A stretch of 25,882 nucleotides of DNA from contig DAOTWG010000012.1 of the NCBI GenBank assembly GCA_034436015.1, positions 1-25,882 of the forward strand. The letters are read 5' to 3'. Within the stretch, counting starts at the first letter, position 1. Each line of letters begins with the position of its first letter. The notes under the pieces were generated by a model, which saw nothing but the letters and a program-made list of their open reading frames with translations, was not told the origin of the DNA and did not search any database. Positions 1 through 7,794 of the stretch are shown piece by piece. The position numbers and the translations under genes were made by a program. Origin of the DNA: DAOTVX01 sp034436015 (GTDB taxonomy: Bacteria; Chloroflexota; Anaerolineae; Anaerolineales; Villigracilaceae).

Positions 1-69
1 GTGGTCAATGTGCCCCATCGTCCCCACGTTCAGATGCGGCTTCGTCCGCTCAAATTTCTGCTTCGCCAT
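1..69 (-). CDS. tuf: Elongation factor Tu, N-terminal fragment (cut by window edge)
   Basis: EF-Tu carries aminoacyl-tRNA to the ribosomal A site as a GTP complex in the cytoplasm. Only the first 23 codons are present, read from an ATG at position 69. The peptide starts MAKQKFERTKPHLNVGTMGH, the standard EF-Tu opening that leads into the P-loop, and it ends at HIDH just before the GKTT that should lie outside the window. An AAGGAG ribosome-binding site (complement of 79-84) lies 9 bases upstream of the start. It is the last visible gene of the rpsL-rpsG-fusA-tuf order, 75 bases after fusA. That gap holds two small inverted repeats (106-122 and 128-144) but no clear promoter, so I infer co-transcription with fusA. 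The Met in GTMGH, where most EF-Tu have Ile, is a mild variant. Confidence 0.95.
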   Translation of the reverse strand, partial: MAKQKFERTKPHLNVGTMGHIDH

Positions 70-144
70 GGTATGCTTCTCCTTACAAAAGTTACAAATT
101 AATGGAGCGACTTCTGGTCGCTTCTGGCGCGGAAGAATCCCGCG

Positions 145-2214
145 TTACGAGATAATTTGTTTTGCCACCGACTCCGGCACCGGAGCATAGTGGTCGAATT
201 CCATCGTAAAGACGCCCCGTCCCTGAGTGGCCGAGCGCAGTTCAGTAGCGTACCCGAACATCTCACCCAACGGCACGATGGCGTCGATTGCCTGAGCATT
301 TCCCGGCCGCATCTCCATGCCGCAAATCTCGGCGCGGCGTGCATGGAGGCCGCCGATCACATCACCCACGAATTCTTCCGGCACGACCACCTCGATCTTC
401 ATGATAGGTTCGAGCAACACCGGCGCGCCCTGCTGAAAGCCTTCACGAAAGGCGAATGTGGCCGCTATTTTGAACGCCATCTCGTTCGAGTCGACTTCGT
501 GGAAGGAACCATCGAATAGGACAACCTTCACATCTGTCACAGGATAACCGGCCAACACACCGCTTTCAGCGGCCTCACGAATGCCTTTCTCGACAGCCGG
601 GATAAACTCGCGCGGGATGACGCCGCCAACGATTTTATCCTCGAAGACTATGCCGCTGCCACGTTCGCCCGGCTCCAGCGAGATGACAACATGCCCGTAC
701 TGGCCACGCCCGCCTGTCTGCTTGACGTAGCGGTAGTTAACCTCGGGCACCGCGCGAGTGATCGACTCCCGGTAAGCCACTTTCGGCCTACCCACGTTAG
801 CCTGGACGCGGAACTCGCGCATCATCCGGTCCACCAACACCTCCAGGTGCAACTCACCCATGCCAGAGATGATGGTCTGACCCGTGTTTTCGTCCATACG
901 GACGCGGAAGGTCGGATCTTCCTCCGAGAGTTTGCGCAGGGCATCCGCCATCCTATCCTGGTCGGCAGCGGTTTTCGGCTCAATCGCAACCGAGATAACC
1001 GGCTCCGGGAAAGTAATGCTCTCCAGGATGATTGGCTGGCGTTCCTCACACAGGGTATCTCCGGTAAACGTATCCTTGAAGCCCAGCACCGCTGCGATGT
1101 CGCCGGCGCGCACCTCCGTAATGTCTTCGCGATGATCGGCGTACATACGCAGCAAGCGGCCAATACGCTCCCGCCGGCCCTTCGTCGAATTCATGACCAT
1201 CTGCCCCTGCGTCAACATGCCCGAGTAGATGCGAAAATAGGCCAGGCGTCCCACATATGGATCGGCAACGATTTTAAAGACCAGCGCGCTCAACGGCGCA
1301 TCGTCCTGGGCAGGGAGCGAAACCTCCTGGCCACTGCGTGGGTCTGTGCCGCGCACAGAGGGGATGTCGAGCGGAGAAGGTAGATACTCCACAATGGCAT
1401 CCAGCAGCGGCTGCACGCCCTTGTTGCGCAGCGAACTACCGCAAAAGACCGGCGTCGCTTTGCCTGCAATGACCGCTCGCCTTAAGGCAACCTTCAATTC
1501 CTCAACGCCGATCTCGGCCCCTTCCAGGTACTTGACGGTCAGCTCGTCATCCGTCTCGGCGATTCGCTCCACCATCAGGCGACGCATGACCCCCACCTCG
1601 GCCCTCAGGTCGGCAGGCACTTCGGCCTCGCGCGGTTGACGGCCCAGTTCGTCATCCCAATAAATCGCTTTCTCCGTCAGCAAGTCTACCACACCGCAGA
1701 ACTCTACCTCTGACCCGATGGGCAACTGCATCGCAATCGGATTGGTGCCCAAGCGTTGACGAATGGTTTCAATCGTCCGTTCATAGGAGGCGCCAACGCG
1801 ATCCATCTTGTTCGCGAAGCAAATACGCGGGACGCGGTAGCGATCCGCCTGACGCCAGACCGTCTCGCTCTGCGGCTCCACGCCCTGTACGGCGTCGAAA
1901 ACGACCACGCCGCCATCGAGGACGCGCAGGCAACGTTGCACTTCCGCCGTGAAGTCAATATGGCCGGGAGTATCAATGATGTTAATCTGATACCCTTTCC
2001 ACTCTGCCGTCACTGCGGCTGAGACGATGGTGATACCGCGCTCCCGCTCCTGCTCCATCCAATCGGTAACTGCGGTTCCCTCATCCACCGAACCCAGGCG
2101 ATAGGTCTTTCCCGCATAAAAGAGAATGCGCTCGGTAGTAGTGGTTTTACCGGCATCAATATGGGCAATAATGCCGATATTCCGATACCGTTCGAGCGGG
2201 AACGCGCGCGCCAT
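145..2214 (-). CDS. fusA: Elongation factor G
   Basis: This GTPase drives ribosomal translocation and, with RRF, ribosome recycling. The 689-residue length is normal for bacterial EF-G. G1 AHIDAGKTT lies at about residues 17-25, the switch I region RGITI at 59-63, G3 DTPGH at 81-85 and G4 NKMD at 135-138. The domain IV tip sequence FHEVDSNEMAFK is present near residues 570-585, and the protein ends within the usual domain V region. The start chosen gives MARAFPLERYRNIGIIAHID, matching the family; an AAAGGT ribosome-binding site sits 7 bases upstream. It lies 29 bases after rpsG and 75 bases before tuf, as in the classical str operon. The key motifs are intact, and nothing suggests a fusidic-acid-resistance paralogue or the mitochondrial-type split EF-G. 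Confidence 0.98.
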   Translation of the reverse strand: MARAFPLERYRNIGIIAHIDAGKTTTTERILFYAGKTYRLGSVDEGTAVTDWMEQERERGITIVSAAVTAEWKGYQINIIDTPGHIDFTAEVQRCLRVLDGGVVVFDAVQGVEPQSETVWRQADRYRVPRICFANKMDRVGASYERTIETIRQRLGTNPIAMQLPIGSEVEFCGVVDLLTEKAIYWDDELGRQPREAEVPADLRAEVGVMRRLMVERIAETDDELTVKYLEGAEIGVEELKVALRRAVIAGKATPVFCGSSLRNKGVQPLLDAIVEYLPSPLDIPSVRGTDPRSGQEVSLPAQDDAPLSALVFKIVADPYVGRLAYFRIYSGMLTQGQMVMNSTKGRRERIGRLLRMYADHREDITEVRAGDIAAVLGFKDTFTGDTLCEERQPIILESITFPEPVISVAIEPKTAADQDRMADALRKLSEEDPTFRVRMDENTGQTIISGMGELHLEVLVDRMMREFRVQANVGRPKVAYRESITRAVPEVNYRYVKQTGGRGQYGHVVISLEPGERGSGIVFEDKIVGGVIPREFIPAVEKGIREAAESGVLAGYPVTDVKVVLFDGSFHEVDSNEMAFKIAATFAFREGFQQGAPVLLEPIMKIEVVVPEEFVGDVIGGLHARRAEICGMEMRPGNAQAIDAIVPLGEMFGYATELRSATQGRGVFTMEFDHYAPVPESVAKQIIS

Positions 2215-2243
2215 ACATCAACCTTTTAAGGTGCAAAACAACT

Positions 2244-2714
2244 CTAAATACGGTAATGGGAGAAGGCGCGATTGGCCTCTGCCATCTTATGCGTTTCTTC
2301 GCGCTTGCGAATCGCCGCGCCTTCGTTCTTGTAAGCATCGAGCAATTCGCCGGCCAGTTTCTCCGGAAACGACCTGCCGCCACGGGCGCGCGCGGCGGTC
2401 AACAACCAACGCATCGCCAAGGTGATTCGTCGCGCCGGCGGCACTTCCATGGGAACCTGATACGTCGCGCCCCCCACACGACGCGGACGCACTTCCATCA
2501 CCGGCGCCACGTTCTTGACCGCCGTTTCGAAGACCTCAATCGGATCCTTGCCGCCGGCGCGCTCGCGGATAATCTCCAGCGCATCGTACATCAGCCGTGT
2601 GGCAAGGCTTTTCTTGCCCCGCCGCAGCATGTGCTGAATCATCGTCTGGACCAAGACGTTGTGATATTTGATGTCGGGAGGAATCTCCCTTCTCTCAGGC
2701 TTTGTTCGACGCAT
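2244..2714 (-). CDS. rpsG: 30S ribosomal protein S7
   Basis: S7 nucleates assembly of the 30S head by binding the 3' major domain of 16S rRNA, and in many bacteria it represses its own operon. The 156-residue product has the family length. It shows the typical opening MRRTKPERREIPPDIKYHN, the basic central stretch MEVRPRRVGGATYQVPMEV (about residues 72-90) and the C-terminal helix motif KREETHKMAEANRAFSHYR. The ATG has a GGAG ribosome-binding site 7 bases upstream, and the gene begins 29 bases after the rpsL stop. It is intact, in the expected position between rpsL and fusA. Confidence 0.98.
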   Translation of the reverse strand: MRRTKPERREIPPDIKYHNVLVQTMIQHMLRRGKKSLATRLMYDALEIIRERAGGKDPIEVFETAVKNVAPVMEVRPRRVGGATYQVPMEVPPARRITLAMRWLLTAARARGGRSFPEKLAGELLDAYKNEGAAIRKREETHKMAEANRAFSHYRI

Positions 2715-2743
2715 GATCGGACTCCATCTGGCGAACTCTAGGG

Positions 2744-3163
2744 TTAGCTCTTCGGACGCTTGGCGCCGTACTTCGAGCGACCCTGCCGGCGTTTCTCGAC
2801 GCCGGTCGTATCCAGCGTGCCGCGCACAACGTGATAACGCACCCCGGGCAGGTCCTTTACGCGCCCGCCGCGCACCAAAACCACCGAGTGCTCCTGCAAT
2901 TGATGGCCCTCACCGGGAATGTAAGCGGTTACTTCCATTTGGTTGGTCAAGCGTACACGGGCAATCTTACGCAAAGCCGAATTCGGCTTCTTCGGCGTAG
3001 TAGTGCGTACGACCGTACAGACGCCGCGCTTCTGCGGCGCGCCCTTTGGCAGGCGAATACGACGTTGCTTGTATGAGTTGTAAATATACAACAACGCCGG
3101 CGCCTTGCTCTTTGCCTTTTTGGACTGGCGGCCTTTGCGAATCAATTGATTAATCGTTGGCAC
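2744..3163 (-). CDS. rpsL: 30S ribosomal protein S12, GTG start, with a 15-residue insertion
   Basis: S12 lies at the decoding centre and controls accuracy. The reading frame is open further upstream, but the family begins (M)PTINQLxRKGR. Here that is GTG-Pro-Thr-Ile-Asn-Gln at position 3163, with a GGAGG ribosome-binding site 4 bases upstream, so I chose GTG. The product has 139 residues against about 124 in E. coli. The extra 15 fall at residues 25-40 (LYIYNSYKQRRIRLPK), between the N-terminal extension and the GAPQKRGVC core. The decoding loop TTTPKKPNSALRK (residues 54-66) has the streptomycin-sensitive Lys, and LPGVRYHVVRG follows. It is first gene of the str operon, behind a strong promoter and a hairpin leader. 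The insertion may be normal in Chloroflexota; I could not check. Confidence 0.97.
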   Translation of the reverse strand: MPTINQLIRKGRQSKKAKSKAPALLYIYNSYKQRRIRLPKGAPQKRGVCTVVRTTTPKKPNSALRKIARVRLTNQMEVTAYIPGEGHQLQEHSVVLVRGGRVKDLPGVRYHVVRGTLDTTGVEKRRQGRSKYGAKRPKS

Positions 3164-3195
3164 TTTGCCTCCGGACAAACTGTATCTTTCAATAA

Positions 3196-3228
3196 GTGAG
3201 GCCATCCGAACGTGCCCGATGGCCTCAC
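3196..3228 (-). promoter_or_regulatory. Hairpin in the rpsL leader
   Basis: A perfect 11-bp inverted repeat, GTGAGGCCATC / GATGGCCTCAC, with an 11-base loop lies in the 5' leader, its base 32 bases upstream of the rpsL GTG. No U-run follows it on the minus strand, so it is not a simple intrinsic terminator. A leader structure used for ribosomal-protein feedback or transcript stability is the likely reading; this is inference. Confidence 0.55.
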
Positions 3229-3289
3229 CCGTACAAACCACTTAAAGTGGGCAGCGCGATGCAGCAGCCCTTCTCGGCAACGAAGGGCT

Positions 3290-3319
3290 ATTCTAACACA
3301 GAAGATGAGAATACGTCAA
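3290..3319 (-). promoter_or_regulatory. Sigma-70-type promoter of the str operon
   Basis: Read on the minus strand, a TTGACG -35 box (complement of 3314-3319) is followed after 18 bases by TAGAAT (complement of 3290-3295). A TG sits one base upstream of the -10 box, making it an extended -10. Transcription should start near 3283, giving a leader of about 120 bases to rpsL. A second perfect inverted repeat, AGCCCTTC / GAAGGGCT (3266-3289), spans the predicted start point, so it is probably not fully contained in the RNA. Confidence 0.75.
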
Positions 3320-3349
3320 GGACAATTTGAAGGGGGATTGGAAGGGCAG

Positions 3350-3365
3350 TTGTAACATTGTAACA
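3350..3365. repeat. Tandem octamer TTGTAACA x2 upstream of the str promoter
   Basis: Two exact copies of TTGTAACA lie head to tail, 31 bases upstream of the -35 box. The placement fits an activator site or upstream element, but no known motif is recognised. Confidence 0.4.
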
Positions 3366-3606
3366 TACATAAACAATGGGCGCGTCTGAATTCCCCATCA
3401 AAGGTCGGGCTTCGCAAGTCAACCTGCGGATTTCTTCCCACCCGGGCGTCAAAAAGAGCCTTTGCGGCGACCCGTCTCTCCCTAACTCATGGGAAACTCG
3501 CCGTCTATACTACAGTCTCGTGTTCGTTGCTGGCTGCGGTCATCGCCACGCCGTGGTGTCACGAATCGGGCAGGTGCGTTCGCCAAGAGTCAGGGGGGCT
3601 TTTGTT

Positions 3607-3809
3607 TCAGTCTACCAGCCCCGCCCCTGTGGGTTCCAATTGTTCGGCGAAGCGGCAAGCGACCATGTGACCCTTTTCGATGTTGCCCAGGTTGGCGACT
3701 CCATGCGACAACGTTCCCGAGCATAGCGGCAGCGCAGATGGAAATCACAGCCGGTAGGCGGATTCGAGGGATCGGCAATCTCTCCCACCAGTCGGATGTG
3801 CCCCCGCCT
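3607..3809 (-). pseudogene. Frameshifted C-terminal remnant of an Opp/Dpp-type ABC ATPase
   Basis: The minus strand encodes RGHIRLVGEIADPSNPPTGC and then DFHLRCRYARERCRMESP. This is the C-terminal oligopeptide-ATPase signature with its cluster cysteines. At about 3675-3690 the match jumps one frame and continues NLGNIEKGHMVACRFAEQLE to a TGA at 3607-3609. No Walker A, LSGGQ signature or Walker B region is present upstream, so only the last ~65 residues survive. The sequence is related to, but clearly diverged from, the tails of OppD and OppF at 15391-17383, so it is not a recent copy of either. It is a dead gene fragment between the str operon and the guaA unit. Confidence 0.75.
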
Positions 3810-3879
3810 GCAAGGCGCCGATGCGCCGATTGCCATCTTCTGCACAGGCGATCACTACGCGCACGTCATCTTGATTGTC

Positions 3880-4149
3880 CTAAATAACCCGAGCATGCGC
3901 GTCCCAACCGCTATTTCCGTAGCCAGTTTCGATGACATTCACCTTGCCTCTATGCTCATCCCCTCGCTGACTACCGTACACGTCTACCACCAGGCCATGG
4001 GTAAAGATCGCCGCCGAGCGTTTGCCGGCGCGCCTGAACGGCGACGATACGCCGCGTCAACACACCCTGGTCGGCACACGACTCACGGTACAGAATGCAA
4101 CCGGCCCAGCGCCCATTAACGTACACTTTCCCCCGAGAGGCCGGATAGC
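3880..4149 (-). other. Possible decayed reading frame, unidentified
   Basis: Directly downstream of the spermidine-synthase-like gene, the minus strand reads SYPASRGKVYVNGRWAGC and continues for about 45 codons. A plausible continuation follows in another frame (IFTHGLVVDVYGSQRGDEHR onward) to a TAG at 3880. The beta-strand-like pattern (VYVNGRWAG) resembles the extracellular beta-sandwich modules common in this group, but I cannot assign a family. Together with the ATPase remnant it fills most of the intergenic gap. The rest of the gap (3366-3606 and 3810-3879) shows nothing I can support. Confidence 0.3.
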
Positions 4150-6246
4150 TCACTTTAACAACTGGAACACATTGCTATAATCGTCGCTCCAGGGGCGAAT
4201 GTCCGTGGTGTAATCCTCCAACCGGTCCACACGTTCCGCCAGAGTCGGGGAAGCCAACAACAACTCATCCCGGGTCAACAATGCCCAAACAGACGGCAAC
4301 GCATCGGACCGATGAGAGGGGGCCGGCGTGGCTATAACGCCTACCTCCAGGCCAAACTGACGGGCCGCCTGCCAGACAACCGGCGTGAAATCCAGATAGC
4401 GGTGGCTGATGTGAATCGCCAGAATACCGTCTGGCACGAGGTGTTGCAGGTAGAGCGCGACCGCCTCACGGGTAAGCAGGTGAACAGGTATGGAATCGCT
4501 GTTGAATGCATCTACTACCAGCACATCGTATGCTTGGCTCCCTATGTGTTGCCATTCCTGCTCCAACGAAAGGCGCGCGTCGCCCAGTACGATCTCTACT
4601 TGTACACCCCTTTCCCGGCTATCCTCCAAAAAGGAAAAAAAGCCGCCTTCCCCGTTCGCCAGTTCTACTACCAGAGGATTGATTTCATAGAAACGGTAAA
4701 CATCGCCGGGTTGTCCGTAGGCCGCCAAACCGCCGATGCCCAGGCCAAGAACCCCCACGCGCATTCCTCGTCCATAACGTGGATGGGAGGTCAAAGCTAG
4801 GCCGATTCCGCTTTCTGACCAGTAGTAACCGCAAGGCTCGCCGCGCCGGCCGGGGTCCATCAGTTGAATGCCATGCACCGTGGCACCATGCGCCAGCAGA
4901 ACCAGCCCTTGCTGTTTCTTTTCCTGCACTCGCAGAATGCCGTAAAAGTTACGTTCCCGCCAGATGTCCGCGCGGGCAGGTTGAAAAACCGCATACGCAG
5001 CGAAAATTGTCACAGCAACGGCTAGGCTGCCCATCGAAGCATCGTGCCAGAAACGCCAGCGGGGGCGTAATTCGGTGCGCCGGACGAACGTAAGAATCGC
5101 CAGGAGCAAACAAGCAGCCGCCCAGCCGACGTAGAACTCCCAATAATCGCTAAAGATCACCGGCGCAAGGAAATTCACCCATAGGCCGCCCAGCGCCCCT
5201 CCCAGCGAGACCAGCAAATAGAAGCGAGTCAAGTGTCTTGGTTCGGGGCGTAAACGGTATAACTCACCATGCGCCACCATACAAACAGCGAACAAAAAGA
5301 GTAGGTGCATGCCGATCTGTAAAGGGATAGGAATCGTCGGTTCGAAAACCAGGAGGACGATTCCTCCCGACGTCGCCGCCAACAACAAAGAGAACCACGG
5401 ACGGCTGTACCAACGCTCGCCGGCGAAGGCCATCACAAACGAGAGCAAATAAACGGCCAGGGGAAGAACCCAAAGCAAAGGAATGGGGGCAATCTCTTGG
5501 GTAAGGCGGCTGGTTACTGCGAGCAAGAGGATTGCGGCAACTGCGCTCAATGTCAACCACAAAACCTGACGTGACGCCGGAAGAAGCAGGGTAGATGCCC
5601 ACTTTGCCTCCGCTGTAGGCACAACCTGCTGTGCAACGGCCATCTGCCGCGTGCGCCAGGCCGTATACCCCGTCAAAGCGGCAAAGAGAACGTATCCCGT
5701 CGCCCACAGCCAACCCTGCCAACGCAGGACAAGCATTGGCTCCACAAGCAGCGGATAGGAAAGCAAGCCAAGCAGCGACCCGGCATTGGAGAGAGCATAC
5801 AACCAGTAAGGGGAACGGCCGGGGTAAACGCGCGCAAACCAGGCCTGCATGATCGGACTGTTGCTGGCCAGAGTGAAATAGGGCAAACCGACCGAGACAA
5901 GCAAAATCAGGAAAATGCGCAGGACAGGCCATGCCACGCCGGACGGTTTCCAAGACACACCAGGCGTGACCGGCGACGGCCAAACACCCCCCCAAACCAG
6001 CATCAGAGTCAACGCAACGCCCAGTAAAACGCTGTGCAGCCATCCTTGTTTGTTTACGGTCACTCGCCCAATCAACCAGTACGCATAGGCGTACCCACCG
6101 GTAAGAACAACCTGGAAGAACAGCATGACTGCTGACCAGACCGAGTTCGTACCACCAAACCAGGGCAAAATATAATGCCCAATCAAGGGTTGTATCTGGA
6201 AGAGTAGAAATGCGGAAAGAAAGGCGCTCACGGCAAAGACGCCCAT
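4150..6246 (-). CDS. Membrane protein with C-terminal spermidine-synthase-like domain (fused MFS/SpeE-like)
   Basis: The 698-residue product has a hydrophobic N-terminal two-thirds (about residues 1-425, many predicted membrane helices). A cytosolic Rossmann domain resembling spermidine synthase follows. In that domain I see LLAHGATVHGIQ (451-462), the nucleotide-binding motif GLGIGGLAAYG (501-511), the acidic EINP (521-524), LGDAR (554-558) and VVDAFNSDSIP (577-587). The family is usually annotated as fused MFS/spermidine synthase; its true reaction is not established and the acceptor may not be putrescine. I chose the ATG at 6246: the frame is open 43 codons further, but only into guaA. This ATG follows the guaA TGA by 2 bases and has GGAG 5 bases upstream, suggesting translational coupling. 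No terminator is evident after the stop. Confidence 0.85.
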   Translation of the reverse strand: MGVFAVSAFLSAFLLFQIQPLIGHYILPWFGGTNSVWSAVMLFFQVVLTGGYAYAYWLIGRVTVNKQGWLHSVLLGVALTLMLVWGGVWPSPVTPGVSWKPSGVAWPVLRIFLILLVSVGLPYFTLASNSPIMQAWFARVYPGRSPYWLYALSNAGSLLGLLSYPLLVEPMLVLRWQGWLWATGYVLFAALTGYTAWRTRQMAVAQQVVPTAEAKWASTLLLPASRQVLWLTLSAVAAILLLAVTSRLTQEIAPIPLLWVLPLAVYLLSFVMAFAGERWYSRPWFSLLLAATSGGIVLLVFEPTIPIPLQIGMHLLFLFAVCMVAHGELYRLRPEPRHLTRFYLLVSLGGALGGLWVNFLAPVIFSDYWEFYVGWAAACLLLAILTFVRRTELRPRWRFWHDASMGSLAVAVTIFAAYAVFQPARADIWRERNFYGILRVQEKKQQGLVLLAHGATVHGIQLMDPGRRGEPCGYYWSESGIGLALTSHPRYGRGMRVGVLGLGIGGLAAYGQPGDVYRFYEINPLVVELANGEGGFFSFLEDSRERGVQVEIVLGDARLSLEQEWQHIGSQAYDVLVVDAFNSDSIPVHLLTREAVALYLQHLVPDGILAIHISHRYLDFTPVVWQAARQFGLEVGVIATPAPSHRSDALPSVWALLTRDELLLASPTLAERVDRLEDYTTDIRPWSDDYSNVFQLLK

Positions 6247-6248
6247 GC

Positions 6249-7790
6249 TCACTCCCACTCGATCGTCGCAGGTGGTTTTGTGGTGATGTCGTACGTTACG
6301 CGGTTGATGCCGGGCACTTCGTTGACAATGCGATTCGCCACGTGCGCCAACAAATCGTACGGCAGGCGCGCCCAATCCGCTGTCATGAAATCATCCGTGA
6401 CCACGGCGCGCAGGACGCAAGTTTCCTGATAGGTGCGTGCATCGCCCATCACGCCGACCGAATGCACGGGCAAAAGCACCGCGAACGCCTGACTAGTGCC
6501 ACCGTCTTTGCCAAGCCATCCTGCGGCGGTCAACTCGGCGGTGAAGATAGCATCGGCGGCACGCAGACGGGCAACGCGTTCCGGCGTCACCTCTCCCAGC
6601 ACGCGCACGCTCAGCCCGGGCCCGGGAAACGGTTGACGCCAAACCATGCTCTCCGGCAGACCCAATGCCTCGCCCACCGCGCGTACTTCGTCCTTGAAAA
6701 GATAGCGCAGCGGCTCCACGAGCGTCAAGTTCATATCCGCCGGCAAGCCGCCCACGTTGTGATGCGACTTAATGCGCGCCGCCTTGCTACGATCCGGCGC
6801 CGCCGATTCGACCACATCCGGATAAATCGTGCCTTGCACCAAAAAACGGGGCCGACCTACCTTGCGCGCCTCTCGTTCAAAAATGCGGATGAATTTCTCG
6901 CCGACGATCTTGCGTTTCCTCTCAGGGTCAGTCACCCCGCGCAACGCCGCAAAGAACTCCGCCGACGCATCCACCGCGATCAATTCTGCGCCCATCTGCT
7001 CGCGAAAGGCGCGCACTACCTGTTCGGCCTCTCCCTGACGCAGCAGGCCGGTATCCACGAAGATCGCCGTCAGTTGATCGCCGACAGCGCGATGCACTAG
7101 CGCTGCTGCGACTGTCGAATCCACGCCGCCGCTGACTGCCGCCAGCGCGCGCTCCGCCCCCAGCTGTTCGCGCACGCGCGCCACGCTCGTCTCAATGATC
7201 GAGTTGGGCGTCCACGTCGGCGCACAGCGGCAAATGTCAATCACGAAGCGACGGAGAATCTCCGCGCCGAGGGGCGTATGCTGTACTTCGGGATGGAACT
7301 GAAGGCCATAGTAACGACGTTCTTCATCGGCCATTACTGCGCAGGGGCTGTTCGGCGAACGCGCAATAGCAGTAAAACCGGGTGGCAATTGCGTCACACG
7401 GTCCCCGTGTGACATCCAGACGGCGAACGAGGAGAAAGGCAACAAAGGACCGGGAAGCAAGACCTCAACGACCGCCGGCCCATACTCCCGTTCCGCCGAC
7501 GGGCTGACCTTACCTCCCAGGGCATGGGTCAGCAACTGCATGCCGTAGCAAATGCCTAGAATAGGGCGCCCTGCTTCCAGAACATAGCGAGGCAGAGTCG
7601 GCGCGCCTTCCGCATACACCGAAGCCGGTCCGCCGGAGAGGATAAATCCCTTGGGCTTCAACGCTAGTACGTCGCTGACCGGCGCATCCCAAGGAAATAG
7701 TTCGCAATAGACATGCGCCTCACGCACCCGTCGCGCGATGAGTTGGGCATATTGAGAACCAAAGTCAAGAATAGCGATCGAATCGTGCAT
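6249..7790 (-). CDS. guaA: GMP synthase (glutamine-hydrolysing)
   Basis: This enzyme converts XMP, ATP and glutamine to GMP in the last step of de novo guanine nucleotide synthesis. The 513 residues match single-chain GuaA. The class I glutaminase domain is N-terminal, with nucleophile Cys81 in GICYGMQ and the His166/Glu168 pair in FHPEVQ. The ATP pyrophosphatase P-loop SGGVDST follows at 220-226, and the dimerisation domain ends with the typical ITTKPPATIEWE. The ATG at 7790 matches the family start (ILDFGSQY at residues 7-14). It lies 4 bases after the xpt stop, with GAAGG almost touching the ATG, so translation is probably coupled to xpt. The neighbour xpt supplies XMP from xanthine, the direct substrate of GuaA, so the pair forms a compact xanthine-to-GMP salvage unit. 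Confidence 0.98.
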   Translation of the reverse strand: MHDSIAILDFGSQYAQLIARRVREAHVYCELFPWDAPVSDVLALKPKGFILSGGPASVYAEGAPTLPRYVLEAGRPILGICYGMQLLTHALGGKVSPSAEREYGPAVVEVLLPGPLLPFSSFAVWMSHGDRVTQLPPGFTAIARSPNSPCAVMADEERRYYGLQFHPEVQHTPLGAEILRRFVIDICRCAPTWTPNSIIETSVARVREQLGAERALAAVSGGVDSTVAAALVHRAVGDQLTAIFVDTGLLRQGEAEQVVRAFREQMGAELIAVDASAEFFAALRGVTDPERKRKIVGEKFIRIFEREARKVGRPRFLVQGTIYPDVVESAAPDRSKAARIKSHHNVGGLPADMNLTLVEPLRYLFKDEVRAVGEALGLPESMVWRQPFPGPGLSVRVLGEVTPERVARLRAADAIFTAELTAAGWLGKDGGTSQAFAVLLPVHSVGVMGDARTYQETCVLRAVVTDDFMTADWARLPYDLLAHVANRIVNEVPGINRVTYDITTKPPATIEWE

Positions 7791-7794
7791 CCTT

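Noticed and set aside
691..1383. 230-codon plus-strand frame opposite fusA
   Set aside because: Antisense of a certain fusA; no start signal and no motif.
3164..3241. Upstream ATG starts for rpsL
   Set aside because: They would add residues encoded by the leader hairpin that no S12 carries; the GTG with GGAGG fits the family start.
6247..6375. Longer start of the spermidine-synthase-like protein at 6375
   Set aside because: It would overlap guaA by 127 bases and add a basic, non-homologous stretch; the ATG at 6246 has an ideal GGAG and starts at the first membrane helix.
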